Counted from the stretch's first letter, positions 7,407 through 15,925 are shown. The stretch: DNA of 41,921 bases from DYIU01 sp038326775 (GCA_038326775.1 JBBQKJ010000025.1:1-41921); one strand, 5' to 3'. Notes: generated by a model not told the origin, from the sequence alone. Program-made: numbers and translations.

Positions 7407-7805
7407 ATGACAATGACCGATCCGATAGCGGACATGTTGACCCGCATCAGGAACGCCAGCAAAGCGAGGAAGGACAAGGTCGAGATACCGGCGTCGAGGA
7501 ACAAGTCGGACATAGCTGGCATCCTCGGCCGGGAGGGTTATATCAAGAGGTTCGAGATGGTCAAGCGGGGCAACTTCGACATGATAGTCGTCCACCTCAA
7601 ATATGGCCCCGACCGCAGGGAAGCGATATCGGGGATCAAGAGGATAAGCACACCCGGCTTGAGGGTCTACGCTAAGAAGGACGGGATGCCGCGGGTCCTG
7701 GGGGGCCTGGGCATCGCCATACTCTCGACTTCCAAGGGTGTCATGACCGAGAAGGAGGCCAGGGTCCAGGGTGTCGGGGGAGAGGTAATGTGCTACGTAT
7801 GGTAG
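7407..7805 (+). CDS. rpsH: 30S ribosomal protein S8
   Basis: S8 of 132 residues with the N-terminal DPIADMLTRIRNAS, the central GYIKRFE and the C-terminal GGLGIAILSTSKGVMTEKEA motif that binds 16S helix 21. ATG at 7407 fits GGGAGG at 7394-7399 better than the second ATG at 7413. In enterobacteria S8 represses the spc operon by binding its mRNA; that control is not visible here. Confidence 0.97.
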   Translation: MTMTDPIADMLTRIRNASKARKDKVEIPASRNKSDIAGILGREGYIKRFEMVKRGNFDMIVVHLKYGPDRREAISGIKRISTPGLRVYAKKDGMPRVLGGLGIAILSTSKGVMTEKEARVQGVGGEVMCYVW

Positions 7806-7824
7806 CGGCTGAGAGGAATAACTG

Positions 7825-8361
7825 ATGTCACGCGTGGGTAAGATGCCGATCGAGGTCCCGGCCAGCGCGACCGTCGTGATCGACGGCGATGTCGTGCGCG
7901 TCAAAGGTCCAAAGGGTGAGCTCGAGCAAGACGTCTCCGACCGCATCGACGTGGTCCAGGAGGGGGGGTGGCTCCTGGTCAGCCGGAGGACCGATGAGCC
8001 GTACGACAGAGGCCTGCACGGTCTGATGAGGACGCTCATCTACAACATGGTGAAGGGCGTTACCGAGGGCTTCGAGAAGGCGCTGGAGATCCAGGGCGTA
8101 GGCTACAGAGCCACGCTCAAGGGCGATTCGATCGAGCTCCAGCTCGGGTACTCGAACCCGCGGCTTGTGGAGCCGCCGGCCGGGATCAAGTTCGAGGTCC
8201 CGGTCCCCACCAGGATTTTCATCAGGGGCTGCGACAAGCAGAAGGTAGGCCAGGTGGCCGCCGAGATAAGGAGCCTGCGCAAGCCCGACCCCTACAAGGG
8301 CAAGGGCATAAGGTATCGCGACGAGGTCGTCCGCAGGAAAGTCGGGAAGGCGATAAAGTGA
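7825..8361 (+). CDS. rplF: 50S ribosomal protein L6
   Basis: L6 of 178 residues with two tandem alpha/beta domains. Signatures are SRVGKMPIEVPASATVVIDG, VKGPKGEL, and the C-terminal DKQKVGQVAAEIRSLRKPDPYKGKGIRY, one of the most conserved stretches of the family. It binds near the sarcin-ricin loop where elongation factors act. It overlaps rplR by 4 bp (GTGA). Confidence 0.98.
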   Translation: MSRVGKMPIEVPASATVVIDGDVVRVKGPKGELEQDVSDRIDVVQEGGWLLVSRRTDEPYDRGLHGLMRTLIYNMVKGVTEGFEKALEIQGVGYRATLKGDSIELQLGYSNPRLVEPPAGIKFEVPVPTRIFIRGCDKQKVGQVAAEIRSLRKPDPYKGKGIRYRDEVVRRKVGKAIK

Positions 8362-8729
8362 GCAAGATCGTTGTCCGCAAGAGAGCGTCGGGACGGGACC
8401 GCAGGCGCAAGAAAGTAAGGAAGAGCATCAGCGGGACCGCCGGGCGGCCGCGGCTCGCGGTGTTCCGCGGAAACAGCGCGATGTCCTGCCAGGTGATCGA
8501 TGACGAGCTGGGCGTGACCCTGGCATCGGCGTCCTCCCTGGAGAAGGAGTTCAGGGCGGCGGGGAGGATATCCAAGACCGAGATGGCGGCGCTCGTGGGG
8601 GCGGCCATCGCGAAACGTGCGGTGGAGAAAAACGTGACCACGGTCGTGTTCGACCGAGGCGGCTACAAGTACCACGGGCGCGTCAAGGCGCTCGCCGATG
8701 CCGCCCGGAAGAGCGGGCTTCACTTCTAG
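8358..8729 (+). CDS. rplR: 50S ribosomal protein L18
   Basis: L18 of 123 residues starting at GTG within the rplF stop. Recognisable parts are RRRKKVRKSISGTAGRPRLAVFRGN, the IDDELGVTLASASS strand and the end FDRGGYKYHGRVKALADAARKSGLHF. It binds 5S rRNA and carries it into the 50S subunit together with L5. Ordinary length. Confidence 0.97.
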   Translation: MSKIVVRKRASGRDRRRKKVRKSISGTAGRPRLAVFRGNSAMSCQVIDDELGVTLASASSLEKEFRAAGRISKTEMAALVGAAIAKRAVEKNVTTVVFDRGGYKYHGRVKALADAARKSGLHF

Positions 8730-8737
8730 GAGGTGGA

Positions 8738-9268
8738 ATGGACCACCAAGAGGTCCAGGAGATACAGGAACTCGAGGAGCAGGTAGTTCACATCAACCGC
8801 GTGGCCAAGGTCGTCAAGGGCGGCCGGCGCTTCTCGTTCACCGCGCTGGTGGTTGTCGGCGACGGGCGAGGCAACGTCGGCGTCGGTTACGGGAAGGCCC
8901 GAGAGGTGCCCCTGGCTATCGAGAAAGGCGCGCAGAAGGCCAGGAAGAGCATGTTCCGCGTTCCCATGGAGAGAGGCACCATCACCCACCAGGTGACCGG
9001 CGAATTCGGCGCGGCGCGCGTGCTCTTGAAGCCTGCCTCCCCTGGTACAGGGGTAATAGCGGGCGGTGCCGTGCGCCCGGTGATGGAGCTCGCGGGCATA
9101 AAGGACATACTCACCAAGAGCCTGGGTTCGGACAACCCGCTTAACGTGATCAAGGCAACAGTCGTTGGGCTCAAGACGCTGAGGAGCCCGGAGGAAGTCG
9201 CGCGCATGCGTGGCAAGAGGGTCGAGGATATCCGCGGGAGGAGCGTCTTAGATGAACCCGAAGCTTAA
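8738..9268 (+). CDS. rpsE: 30S ribosomal protein S5
   Basis: S5 of 176 residues. The double-stranded RNA-binding-like N-domain reads VVHINRVAKVVKGGRRFSFTALVVVGDGRGNVGVGYGKA, and the C-domain has PGTGVIAGGAVRPVMELAGIKDILTKSLGSDNPLNVIKAT. S5 shapes the mRNA entry site and affects decoding fidelity. The C-terminus overlaps rpmD by 17 bp. Confidence 0.98.
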   Translation: MDHQEVQEIQELEEQVVHINRVAKVVKGGRRFSFTALVVVGDGRGNVGVGYGKAREVPLAIEKGAQKARKSMFRVPMERGTITHQVTGEFGAARVLLKPASPGTGVIAGGAVRPVMELAGIKDILTKSLGSDNPLNVIKATVVGLKTLRSPEEVARMRGKRVEDIRGRSVLDEPEA

Positions 9269-9473
9269 GGTCACCCTCAGGAAAGGGCTGGTGGGCTGTC
9301 CGGCTGACCAGCGGGGGACGGTCAGGGCGCTCGGCCTGAAGAGGATCGGGCACACCGTCGAGAAAGAGGACCGGCCTGAGATAAGAGGCATGGTGTTCAA
9401 GGTGAAGCACCTGGTCGAGGTCGAGGAGGTCTCGACGGGCGGTAAGCCGGCAAAGAGCCAGGGACGAGGATAG
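9252..9473 (+). CDS. rpmD: 50S ribosomal protein L30
   Basis: A 73-residue L30 (usual size about 60) with LKVTLRKGLVGCPADQRGTVRALGLKRIGHTVEKEDRPEIRGMVFKVKHLVEVEE. The ATG lies inside the end of rpsE with GGGAGGAG at 9236-9243 correctly spaced. The extra residues are a basic, glycine-rich end (GGKPAKSQGRG). Presence of rpmD is variable among bacteria; here it is in its canonical place. Confidence 0.95.
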   Translation: MNPKLKVTLRKGLVGCPADQRGTVRALGLKRIGHTVEKEDRPEIRGMVFKVKHLVEVEEVSTGGKPAKSQGRG

Positions 9474-9479
9474 CTGAAA

Positions 9480-9938
9480 ATGGAAGATCACGACATCCGA
9501 CTGCATAACCTGAAGCCCGCGCCCGGCTCGCGCAAGGATCGCAAACGGGTCGGCAGGGGCCGGAGCTCCGGGCACGGCAAGACGTCCGGCCGCGGCCAGA
9601 AGGGCCAGAACTCCCGCTCGGGCTCGCACAGCAACCCGGGTTTCGAGGGCGGCCAGATGCCGCTGTATCGCCGTTTGCCCAAGCTGGGTGGATTCACCCC
9701 CAGGAAGCGGAAGGTCTACGCCGTGGTGAACGTGTCAGAGCTCGACCGCTTCGAGAGTGAACAGTTGGTCGACCCCGCGTCGCTGGCGAGCGCCGGCCTC
9801 ATCAAGAAAGAACGCGGGAGCGTAAAGATACTCGGGGACGGAGAGCTCAACACCAGCCTTACCGTAAGGGCGCACGCCTTCACCCGCGTCGCGCGCGAGA
9901 AGATCGAAGCAGCTGGAGGCAAGGCAGAGGTGATCTAG
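9480..9938 (+). CDS. rplO: 50S ribosomal protein L15
   Basis: L15 of 152 residues. The N-terminal tail that threads through 23S rRNA is clear: HNLKPAPGSRKDRKRVGRGRSSGHGKTSGRGQKGQNSR, followed by GFEGGQMPLYRRLPKLGGF. The C-terminal domain ends TRVAREKIEAAGGKAEVI. It lies one base from secY, as in most bacteria. Confidence 0.98.
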   Translation: MEDHDIRLHNLKPAPGSRKDRKRVGRGRSSGHGKTSGRGQKGQNSRSGSHSNPGFEGGQMPLYRRLPKLGGFTPRKRKVYAVVNVSELDRFESEQLVDPASLASAGLIKKERGSVKILGDGELNTSLTVRAHAFTRVAREKIEAAGGKAEVI

Positions 9939-9939
9939 C

Positions 9940-11217
9940 TTGCGGGTATTCTCGGGGTTCCGCGACGCTTTCAAGATCGCGGACTTGAGGAAAAAAATTC
10001 TCTTTACCTTCATGGTCCTTGCCCTGTACAGGATTGGTTCCTACATCCCCGCGCCCGGCGTAAGCCTCACCAACCTGGCCAAGCAGTTCGAAGGCGCCGG
10101 GGCCGGCGTCCTGAAGTTTCTCAACCTGTTCTCGGGCGGCGGTCTCTCACGAATGGCCATCTTCGGGCTGGGCATCATGCCCTATATCACCGCTTCGATC
10201 ATCATGGAGCTGCTCTCCGCGGTCATACCCAAGATCAAGGAGTGGCACGAGGAGGGTGAGGTCGGCCGCAAGAAGATAACCCAGATAACCCGCTACATGA
10301 CCCTGGTGCTGGCTACGATGCAGGCGGCGGGGCTCATCGTGTCTTTCAGCGCCGGAGACAAGACGAAGGCCATACTGCCCGACCTTACTTTCGCCAAGGG
10401 GGCCCTGATAACGCTGACGCTTGTGGCGGGAATGGCCCTGTTGATGTGGTTCGGCGAGCTTATCACCGACCGCGGGGTCGGCAACGGCATGTCCATACTC
10501 ATCTTCACCAGCATCATCGCCTCGCTTCCGGCGGAGATAAACTCCCTGGTGAAAACGGTCTACCAGAGGCAACCGGTCCTCCTGTTGGTGCTTGTGGTCA
10601 TTGCGCTTGGCATAATCGTCGGGGTTGTCTACATAGAGCAGGGAGAGCGGCGAATACCGGTGCAGTACGCCAAACAGGTGCGAGGCCGCAAGATGTACTC
10701 CGGGGCGAGCACGTACATCCCGGTCAAGGTCAACACCTCCGGTGTAATCCCTATCATCTTCGCGTCGTCGGTGATAACGTTCCCGTTGATAATCGCCAAC
10801 TTTTTCCCCTCGCTGAAGGGGTTCTCCAACAGCTTCGCGGAGGGCTCGATACTTTACTTCGTGCTTTACACCGGGCTCATAGTCTTCTTCGCCTATTTCT
10901 ACACCGCCATTATCTTTGACCCGTTCGAACTCGCCGACAACCTCAAGAAATACGGCGGCTTCATACCGGGCATCCGCCCGGGGATGCCCACCGTCAACTA
11001 CATCGCCAGGGTGGTCAACCGCATAAACCTGCCCGGTTCCCTGTACCTGGCGTTCATCGCGTTGATACCCGCGATTATGTTCGTACAGTTCGGCACGAGA
11101 CAGGTGCCTTTCGGGGGCGCGGCTATCCTTATCATCGTGGGTGTCGCCCTGGAGACCATGAAGCAGATCGAGTCCCAGATGCAGATGCGACATTACGAGG
11201 GTTTCCTGAGCAAGTAG
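9940..11217 (+). CDS. secY: Protein translocase subunit SecY
   Basis: SecY of 425 residues starting at TTG, one base after rplO. It is the channel of the Sec translocon in the inner membrane, working with SecE, SecG and SecA or the ribosome. About ten hydrophobic segments alternate with conserved loops: the N-terminal ALYRIGSYIPAPGV, GIMPYITASIIMELL, the ITDRGVGNGMSILIF loop, QGERRIPVQYAKQVRGRKMY in the large cytosolic loop, GGFIPGIRPG and the terminal QMQMRHYEGFLSK. Length is typical, and I see no sign of an accessory SecY2. Confidence 0.98.
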   Translation: MRVFSGFRDAFKIADLRKKILFTFMVLALYRIGSYIPAPGVSLTNLAKQFEGAGAGVLKFLNLFSGGGLSRMAIFGLGIMPYITASIIMELLSAVIPKIKEWHEEGEVGRKKITQITRYMTLVLATMQAAGLIVSFSAGDKTKAILPDLTFAKGALITLTLVAGMALLMWFGELITDRGVGNGMSILIFTSIIASLPAEINSLVKTVYQRQPVLLLVLVVIALGIIVGVVYIEQGERRIPVQYAKQVRGRKMYSGASTYIPVKVNTSGVIPIIFASSVITFPLIIANFFPSLKGFSNSFAEGSILYFVLYTGLIVFFAYFYTAIIFDPFELADNLKKYGGFIPGIRPGMPTVNYIARVVNRINLPGSLYLAFIALIPAIMFVQFGTRQVPFGGAAILIIVGVALETMKQIESQMQMRHYEGFLSK

Positions 11218-11222
11218 GAGAG

Positions 11223-11891
11223 ATGATGAACCTGGTTCTTCTGGGCCCCCCGGGCGCCGGGAAAGGGACCCAGGCTGAAAGGCTCATAGCAAAGCACGGG
11301 CTGGTCCAGGTCGCCACCGGGGACATGTTCAGGGCAGCATTGTCCCAGGGCACCCCGATGGGGCTCGAGGCCAGGAAGTACATGGACTCCGGGGCGTTGG
11401 TGCCGGACGAGGTCGTGGAAGGCCTCATCGAGGAGAGGCTTGCCGCCGAAGATGTGCGGGGTGGGTTTATCCTGGACGGCTTTCCCCGCAACGCGCACCA
11501 GGCCTCCGCGCTCGACCGCATGCTCGAGGAGAGCGGCCGCTCGCTCGACCTGGTGCTCAACATAGTGGTGGACCCCGAGATACTCGTGGATAGGCTCACC
11601 GGCAGGCGGGTCTGCCGCGACTGTGGAGGGAACTTCCACGTTGTCTTCAGCCCACCCGAGACCGAGGGCGTCTGTGCCGCGTGCTCCGGAGAGCTCTACC
11701 AGCGCGGTGACGATAACGAGGAGACGGTACGCAACCGGCTCGAGGTCTACAAGAGCCAGACCGAGCCGCTCATAGAGTACTACAGGCCGGCGGGCAAGCT
11801 GGCCGACATAGACGGCGCGAAAAGCCCGGACGAGGTCTTCGGCCGGATAGTCGAGGCCATAGAGGCCCTGAAGTCGGCGGGGAACCAGTGA
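11223..11891 (+). CDS. adk: Adenylate kinase, zinc-LID type
   Basis: A 222-residue adenylate kinase catalysing ATP + AMP to 2 ADP in the cytosol. The P-loop GPPGAGKGTQ is at 8-17, the AMP site around TGDMFR (32-37), the GFPRN segment at 86-90, and the LID holds four cysteines (C131, C134, C151, C154) that predict the zinc-stabilised long LID. Two adjacent ATG codons (11223, 11226) both fit; I kept the first. The adk-map-infA order after secY is common in Gram-positive lineages. It overlaps map by 4 bp. Confidence 0.97.
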   Translation: MMNLVLLGPPGAGKGTQAERLIAKHGLVQVATGDMFRAALSQGTPMGLEARKYMDSGALVPDEVVEGLIEERLAAEDVRGGFILDGFPRNAHQASALDRMLEESGRSLDLVLNIVVDPEILVDRLTGRRVCRDCGGNFHVVFSPPETEGVCAACSGELYQRGDDNEETVRNRLEVYKSQTEPLIEYYRPAGKLADIDGAKSPDEVFGRIVEAIEALKSAGNQ

Positions 11892-12697
11892 TAATCCTGA
11901 AATCTCGCGAGGAGATAGAGAAGATGAGAAGGGCCGGCGGCCTGGTTGCCAGGGTCCTGGCCGCGGTCGTTGACAGGGCCGGGGTCGGGGTGACCACCCT
12001 CGAGCTGGATGAGCTGGCGGAGGGGATGATAAGGGACGAGGGCGCGGTCCCCGCGTTTAAGGGATATCAGCCCGAGTTCATCAAGTGCGGCCCGTATCCG
12101 GGCACCCTCTGCACCTCGGTGAACTCGCAGGTCGTGCACGGGATACCGGACGACCGCCCGCTTGCCGATGGGGATATCCTGAGCATCGATACCGGGGTGG
12201 AGCTGGACGGTTACTTCGGGGACGCGGCGGTTTCCGTGGTGGTCGGCAACGTCCGCCCCGAGGTGCGGAAGCTGATGGACGTGACCAGGCACTCGCTCGA
12301 CGCGGGGATAGTGATGTGCAGGCCCGGAAACAGGGTCGGTGACGTCTCCCACGCCGTGCAGGTGGTGGTCGAGGCTGAGGGGTTCAACGTGGTTCGCAGG
12401 TTCGTCGGTCACGGGATAGGGACCAGCATGCACGAAGACCCACCCGTTCCAAACTACGGGACCCCGGGGACAGGGCCCCTGCTTAAAGCCGGCATGGTCA
12501 TCGCGTTGGAGCCGATGGTCAACATGGGCACCCACGAGGTGGAGGCCTCCGCGGACTGCTGGCCGGTCAGCACCAGGGACGGGAGCCTCTCGGCCCACTT
12601 CGAGCACACGGTTGCGGTGACCGAGGACGGGCCGGACGTGCTCACCCTGCGTGCAGGCGAGGGGTCAGGTATGGAAAAATTGGGCCAGCTGGGGTAA
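11888..12697 (+). CDS. map: Methionine aminopeptidase, type I
   Basis: A 269-residue MetAP that removes the initiator methionine. The five metal ligands of the pita-bread fold are D101, D112, H175, E208 and E239 (in IDTGVELDGYFGD, GHGIG, ALEPM and HFEHT). The substrate-side histidine in VVHGIPDDR is present. The GTG start overlaps the adk stop. The segment before CTSVN is a little longer than in E. coli Map, and the C-terminus has about 20 additional residues without recognisable function. Confidence 0.96.
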   Translation: MIILKSREEIEKMRRAGGLVARVLAAVVDRAGVGVTTLELDELAEGMIRDEGAVPAFKGYQPEFIKCGPYPGTLCTSVNSQVVHGIPDDRPLADGDILSIDTGVELDGYFGDAAVSVVVGNVRPEVRKLMDVTRHSLDAGIVMCRPGNRVGDVSHAVQVVVEAEGFNVVRRFVGHGIGTSMHEDPPVPNYGTPGTGPLLKAGMVIALEPMVNMGTHEVEASADCWPVSTRDGSLSAHFEHTVAVTEDGPDVLTLRAGEGSGMEKLGQLG

Positions 12698-12737
12698 GAT
12701 ACTTTTTCGTGCGCTCTTAGGGGGGAAGCAAGCAGGT

Positions 12738-12959
12738 TTGGCACCGAAAGAAGAAGCGATAGAAATCGAAGGCAAAGTGGTAGAGCCGTTACCGAACGCG
12801 ATGTTCAGGGTCGAGCTCGAAAACGGCCATAAAGTGCTGGCACACATCTCTGGCAAGATGCGCATGCATTACATACGGATCCTGCCCGGCGACAGGGTCA
12901 CGGTTGAGCTGTCGCCTTACGACCTGAGCCGAGGAAGGATAACGTACCGCTTCAAGTAG
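12738..12959 (+). CDS. infA: Translation initiation factor IF-1
   Basis: IF-1 of 73 residues, an S1/OB-fold protein that occupies the 30S A site during initiation. The sequence EAIEIEGKVVEPLPNAMFRVELENGHKVLAHISGKMRMHYIRILPGDRVTVELSPYDLSRGRITYRFK is nearly invariant in bacteria. I chose TTG at 12738 (giving MAPKEEAIE); longer versions from 12651 run back into the end of map and add a segment that the family lacks. A GGGGGAAG site at 12721 lies 10 bases upstream. Confidence 0.95.
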   Translation: MAPKEEAIEIEGKVVEPLPNAMFRVELENGHKVLAHISGKMRMHYIRILPGDRVTVELSPYDLSRGRITYRFK

Positions 12960-12986
12960 CAGGGCAACAACGGACAAGGGATCAGG

Positions 12987-13103
12987 ATGAAGGTAAGGCC
13001 GTCGGTAAAGAAGATGTGCGACAAGTGCAAAATGATACGCAGGCACGGCAAGGTGATGGTGATCTGCAGTAACCCCCGCCACAAGCAGCGGCAGGGCAAG
13101 TAA
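12987..13103 (+). CDS. rpmJ: 50S ribosomal protein L36, zinc type
   Basis: A 38-residue protein, too short for many gene callers: MKVRPSVKKMCDKCKMI at the start and NPRHKQRQGK at the end. C11, C14, C27 and H32 form the C-C-C-H zinc ribbon of the canonical form. The ATG is preceded by AGG within GGATCAGG. It lies between infA and rpsM as in most bacteria with this operon layout. Confidence 0.97.
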   Translation: MKVRPSVKKMCDKCKMIRRHGKVMVICSNPRHKQRQGK

Positions 13104-13117
13104 ACGGAGGTTTCAGG

Positions 13118-13513
13118 TTGGCCAGAATCGCGGGCATCGACCTTCCCAGGGAGAAGCAGGTGGAGATCGCTCTCACCTACATATACGGGATCGGGCGCAC
13201 CAGGGCGCGCAAGACTTGCCAGGGAGTGAACATCGCGGTGGACACCAAGGTGCGTGACTTGACCGACGAGGAAGTCGTGCGACTGAGGGAGTTCATAGAC
13301 GCGAACTACCAGATAGAGGGCGACCTGCGCCGGGAGCGCTCACAGAATATCAAGCGCCTTATGGAGATCGGCTGCTACCGCGGCCTGCGCCACAGGCGGG
13401 GCCTGCCGGTGCGAGGCCAGCGAACGCACACTAACGCTCGGAGCCGCAAGGGCCCCAGGCCGCAGGTAGGCATCAAGAAGAAGCAGCGGCAGCAGCAGGC
13501 CGCCGGAAGGTAA
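13118..13513 (+). CDS. rpsM: 30S ribosomal protein S13
   Basis: S13 of 131 residues, TTG start with an ACGGAGG site. Family features are ARIAGIDLPREKQVEIALTYIYGIGRTRA (helix-two-turns-helix) and the C-terminal tail GLRHRRGLPVRGQRTHTNARSRKGPRP that contacts P-site tRNA. The last ten residues are a Lys/Gln-rich run (KKKQRQQQAAGR), slightly longer than usual. It is the first gene of the alpha-operon part. Confidence 0.97.
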   Translation: MARIAGIDLPREKQVEIALTYIYGIGRTRARKTCQGVNIAVDTKVRDLTDEEVVRLREFIDANYQIEGDLRRERSQNIKRLMEIGCYRGLRHRRGLPVRGQRTHTNARSRKGPRPQVGIKKKQRQQQAAGR

Positions 13514-13531
13514 GGGCTAAGGAGGAGCACA

Positions 13532-13930
13532 TTGCCCAGGCCAGGAAAAGGAAAGTCCAGGGGTCGCAAGAAAATCAAGAAGAACGTGCCACAGGGTATC
13601 GCCCATATCAAGGCCACGTTCAATAACACCATTATCAATATTACCGACCTGGAGGGCAACAGCATCGCCTGGGCGAGCGCCGGGACCATAGGTTTCAAGG
13701 GCTCTCGCAAGAGCACGCCCTATGCGGCCCAGCAAGCCGCCGAGTCGGTGGCCAAGCAAGCCGCCGAGCAGGGGATGCGCAAGGTCGAGGTAAGGGTCAA
13801 AGGCCCCGGCTCCGGCAGGGAGACCGCGATTCGAACTCTGCAGGCCAACGGTATTGAGGTAGGCTCGATAAAGGACGTCACGCCGGTCCCGCACAACGGC
13901 TGCCGGCCCAAGAAGAAAAGGAGAGTATAG
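13532..13930 (+). CDS. rpsK: 30S ribosomal protein S11
   Basis: S11 of 132 residues with a TTG start and AAGGAGGAG upstream. The core GIAHIKATFNNTIINITDLEGNSIAWASAGTIGFKGSRKSTPYAAQQAAE is essentially the bacterial consensus, and the end DVTPVPHNGCRPKKKRRV is conserved. S11 forms the platform next to the E site. Nothing unusual is seen. Confidence 0.98.
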   Translation: MPRPGKGKSRGRKKIKKNVPQGIAHIKATFNNTIINITDLEGNSIAWASAGTIGFKGSRKSTPYAAQQAAESVAKQAAEQGMRKVEVRVKGPGSGRETAIRTLQANGIEVGSIKDVTPVPHNGCRPKKKRRV

Positions 13931-13955
13931 GGCGCTCCGAAGGCCCCTCGCTATC

Positions 13956-14579
13956 ATGTCTAGAAACACCGGACCCGTATGCAAATTGTGCCGCAGGGAG
14001 CGCACCAAGCTGTTCCTCAAAGGCGAACGCTGCCTCACTGACAGGTGCTCAGTGGAGCGCCGCAACTATCCGCCAGGCCAGCACGGCAGGCGCCGCGTGA
14101 AGGAGACCGACTACCTCATGCAGCTCCGCGAGAAGCAGAAAGCGCGCAGAGTCTACGGCGTTCTGGAGAAGCAGTTCCGGGCGTATTATCAGCGGGCGAT
14201 CCGCGAGAAGGGCCGCACGGGCGAGAACCTCATCCGCATGCTGGAGAGCCGGCTCGACAACGTCGTGTACCGCGCGGGCTTCGCGGTAAGCAGGAACCAG
14301 GCGCGGCAACTGGTGTGTCATGGCCACATAACCGTGAACGAGAGGAAGGTTGATATAGCGTCGTGCCAGGTGAAGCACGGCGATGTGGTAGGGGTTAAAC
14401 CGAAGAGCAAGGAAAGCACGGTCTTCAAGATGGCGCTCGAGAGCTTTCAGAGGGAGCAGGTTCCCTGGCTGGAAGTCGACCGGAAAAAGCTCTCGGCAAC
14501 CGTGGTGGAGCGTCCCGTGGGCGAGAGCATCGACGTCCCGATCAGGGACGAGATGATCGTCGAGCTTTACTCGCGCTGA
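13956..14579 (+). CDS. rpsD: 30S ribosomal protein S4, zinc-binding form
   Basis: S4 of 207 residues. The N-terminus has four cysteines (C9, C12, C26, C31) typical of the zinc-binding C+ form. NYPPGQHG, the SRLDNVVYRAGFAVSRNQARQLVCHGHITVNERKVDIAS S4 RNA-binding domain and the terminal PIRDEMIVELYSR are clear. S4 initiates 30S assembly and can act in antitermination. It sits between rpsK and rpoA as usual. Confidence 0.98.
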   Translation: MSRNTGPVCKLCRRERTKLFLKGERCLTDRCSVERRNYPPGQHGRRRVKETDYLMQLREKQKARRVYGVLEKQFRAYYQRAIREKGRTGENLIRMLESRLDNVVYRAGFAVSRNQARQLVCHGHITVNERKVDIASCQVKHGDVVGVKPKSKESTVFKMALESFQREQVPWLEVDRKKLSATVVERPVGESIDVPIRDEMIVELYSR

Positions 14580-14607
14580 TCTATAGAAGGCAACGGAGGG
14601 TGGTCTT

Positions 14608-15543
14608 TTGCTAGGAATCCAGAAACCGCAGATCAAGGTTCTTGACCTGAACGACACCGAGGGCGTATTCGTGATAGAGCCGCTGGAGCGCGGCCTGGGT
14701 CACACCCTGGGCAACTCGGTGAGGCGCATCCTGCTCTCCTCGATCCCGGGAGCAGCGGTGACGTCGGTCAGGATCACGGGCGTCCAGCACGAATACTCCG
14801 CGATCGAGGGTGTCCGAGAGGACACCATCGAGATACTTTTGAACCTCAAGGAGCTGGTTGTTTCCATCGATGGAGAAGAGCCGGAGACGCTCAGGATAAA
14901 GGTCACGAAACCGGGCGCGGTGACCGGGGCCGATATCGAAGCGCCCTCCGGCGTGCAGGTCCTGAACCCGGGGCTCCACATCGCCACGCTTACCAAGAAG
15001 GGCAAAATGGAGATGGAGCTCACCGTGGAAAAGGGGCGAGGCTATACAACCTCTGAGGAGAACGAGAGGGATGGAGACCCCATCGGTGTCATACCGGTCG
15101 ACTCCGTCTTCTCGCCGGTCAGGAGCGCCACCTTCAGGGTGGAGGATACCAGGGTAGGCCAGCGCACCGACTTCGACAAGCTCACCCTGACAGTCCGCAC
15201 CGACGGCAGTGTCAAGCCGGACGAGGCTGTGAGCCAGGGGGCGCGTATCCTCATCGAGCATGTCAACCTTCTGGCCAATCTCGCTGAGGAGGCCGGGCTG
15301 TCAGACGTGTTCGAGCTTACCGAGGCCGCGACCGAGGCCGGCCTTGACGCCAGCATCAGCGAGCTCGACTTGAACGTGCGCGCCAACAACTGCCTGCGGC
15401 GGGCCAAGATAGAGACGCTCGGCGACCTGGTGAGCCATCCCGAGGAAGAGCTGCTGGGCATAAGGAACCTTGGAGCAAAGACCGTGGAGCTCATCAAGGA
15501 GAAGCTGGAAGCCCGCGGCCTGTCGCTTAAGCTCACGGAATAG
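14608..15543 (+). CDS. rpoA: DNA-directed RNA polymerase alpha subunit
   Basis: RpoA of 311 residues with a TTG start and GGAGGGTGG site. The N-terminal dimerisation domain shows FVIEPLERGLGHTLGNSVRRILLSSIPGAAVTSVRI, then VEKGRGY and VFSPVRSATFRVEDTRVGQRTDFDKLTL. After a linker, the C-terminal domain (SELDLNVRANNCLRRAKIETLGDLVSH and EEELLGIRNLGAKTVELIKEKL) binds UP elements and activators. Both domains are intact. Confidence 0.98.
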   Translation: MLGIQKPQIKVLDLNDTEGVFVIEPLERGLGHTLGNSVRRILLSSIPGAAVTSVRITGVQHEYSAIEGVREDTIEILLNLKELVVSIDGEEPETLRIKVTKPGAVTGADIEAPSGVQVLNPGLHIATLTKKGKMEMELTVEKGRGYTTSEENERDGDPIGVIPVDSVFSPVRSATFRVEDTRVGQRTDFDKLTLTVRTDGSVKPDEAVSQGARILIEHVNLLANLAEEAGLSDVFELTEAATEAGLDASISELDLNVRANNCLRRAKIETLGDLVSHPEEELLGIRNLGAKTVELIKEKLEARGLSLKLTE

Positions 15544-15559
15544 AGTTGGTGAGATAGAG

Positions 15560-15910
15560 ATGCCTGAACCCAAGAAAGGACCGAGGCTCGGCGGGAGCCC
15601 CTCCCACCAGAAGGCCATGATATCCAACCTGGCCCGCGAGGTGATAATCCACGGAAGGATAACGACCACTCAGACCCGCGCCAAGCTGGCCAAGCCCGTC
15701 GTGGAGCGCCTGGTGACCTATGGCAAGAAAGGCGATGTGGCGGCGCGCCGCGAGGCGCTCAAGGTGATTAACGACCGGGACGTGATCCACCGCCTCTTTG
15801 CCGAGGTCGCGCCACAGTACCAGGAGCGCAGCGGCGGCTACACCCGCATTTTGAAGCTCGGCCCCCGCCAGGGAGATAACGCGCCGATGGTGATCCTGGA
15901 GCTCGTGTAG
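15560..15910 (+). CDS. rplQ: 50S ribosomal protein L17
   Basis: L17 of 116 residues, last gene of the alpha operon. I chose ATG at 15560 (MPEPKKGPRLGG) because longer in-frame versions run back into rpoA. Family segments are GSPSHQKAMISNLAREVIIHGRITTTQTRAKLAKPVVERLVTYGKKGD and SGGYTRILKLGPRQGDNAPMVILELV. No rplM, rpsI or truA gene follows, so the ribosomal cluster ends here. Confidence 0.97.
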   Translation: MPEPKKGPRLGGSPSHQKAMISNLAREVIIHGRITTTQTRAKLAKPVVERLVTYGKKGDVAARREALKVINDRDVIHRLFAEVAPQYQERSGGYTRILKLGPRQGDNAPMVILELV

Positions 15911-15911
15911 A

Positions 15912-15925
15912 CCGGGGACCCCCGG
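15912..15925 (+). terminator. Short GC-rich hairpin after rplQ
   Basis: CCGGG (15912-15916) pairs with CCCGG (15921-15925) over a four-base loop, one base after the rplQ stop. No T-run follows (AAAATTC instead), so it is not a canonical intrinsic terminator; it may only protect the transcript end or assist Rho-type termination. Confidence 0.35.
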
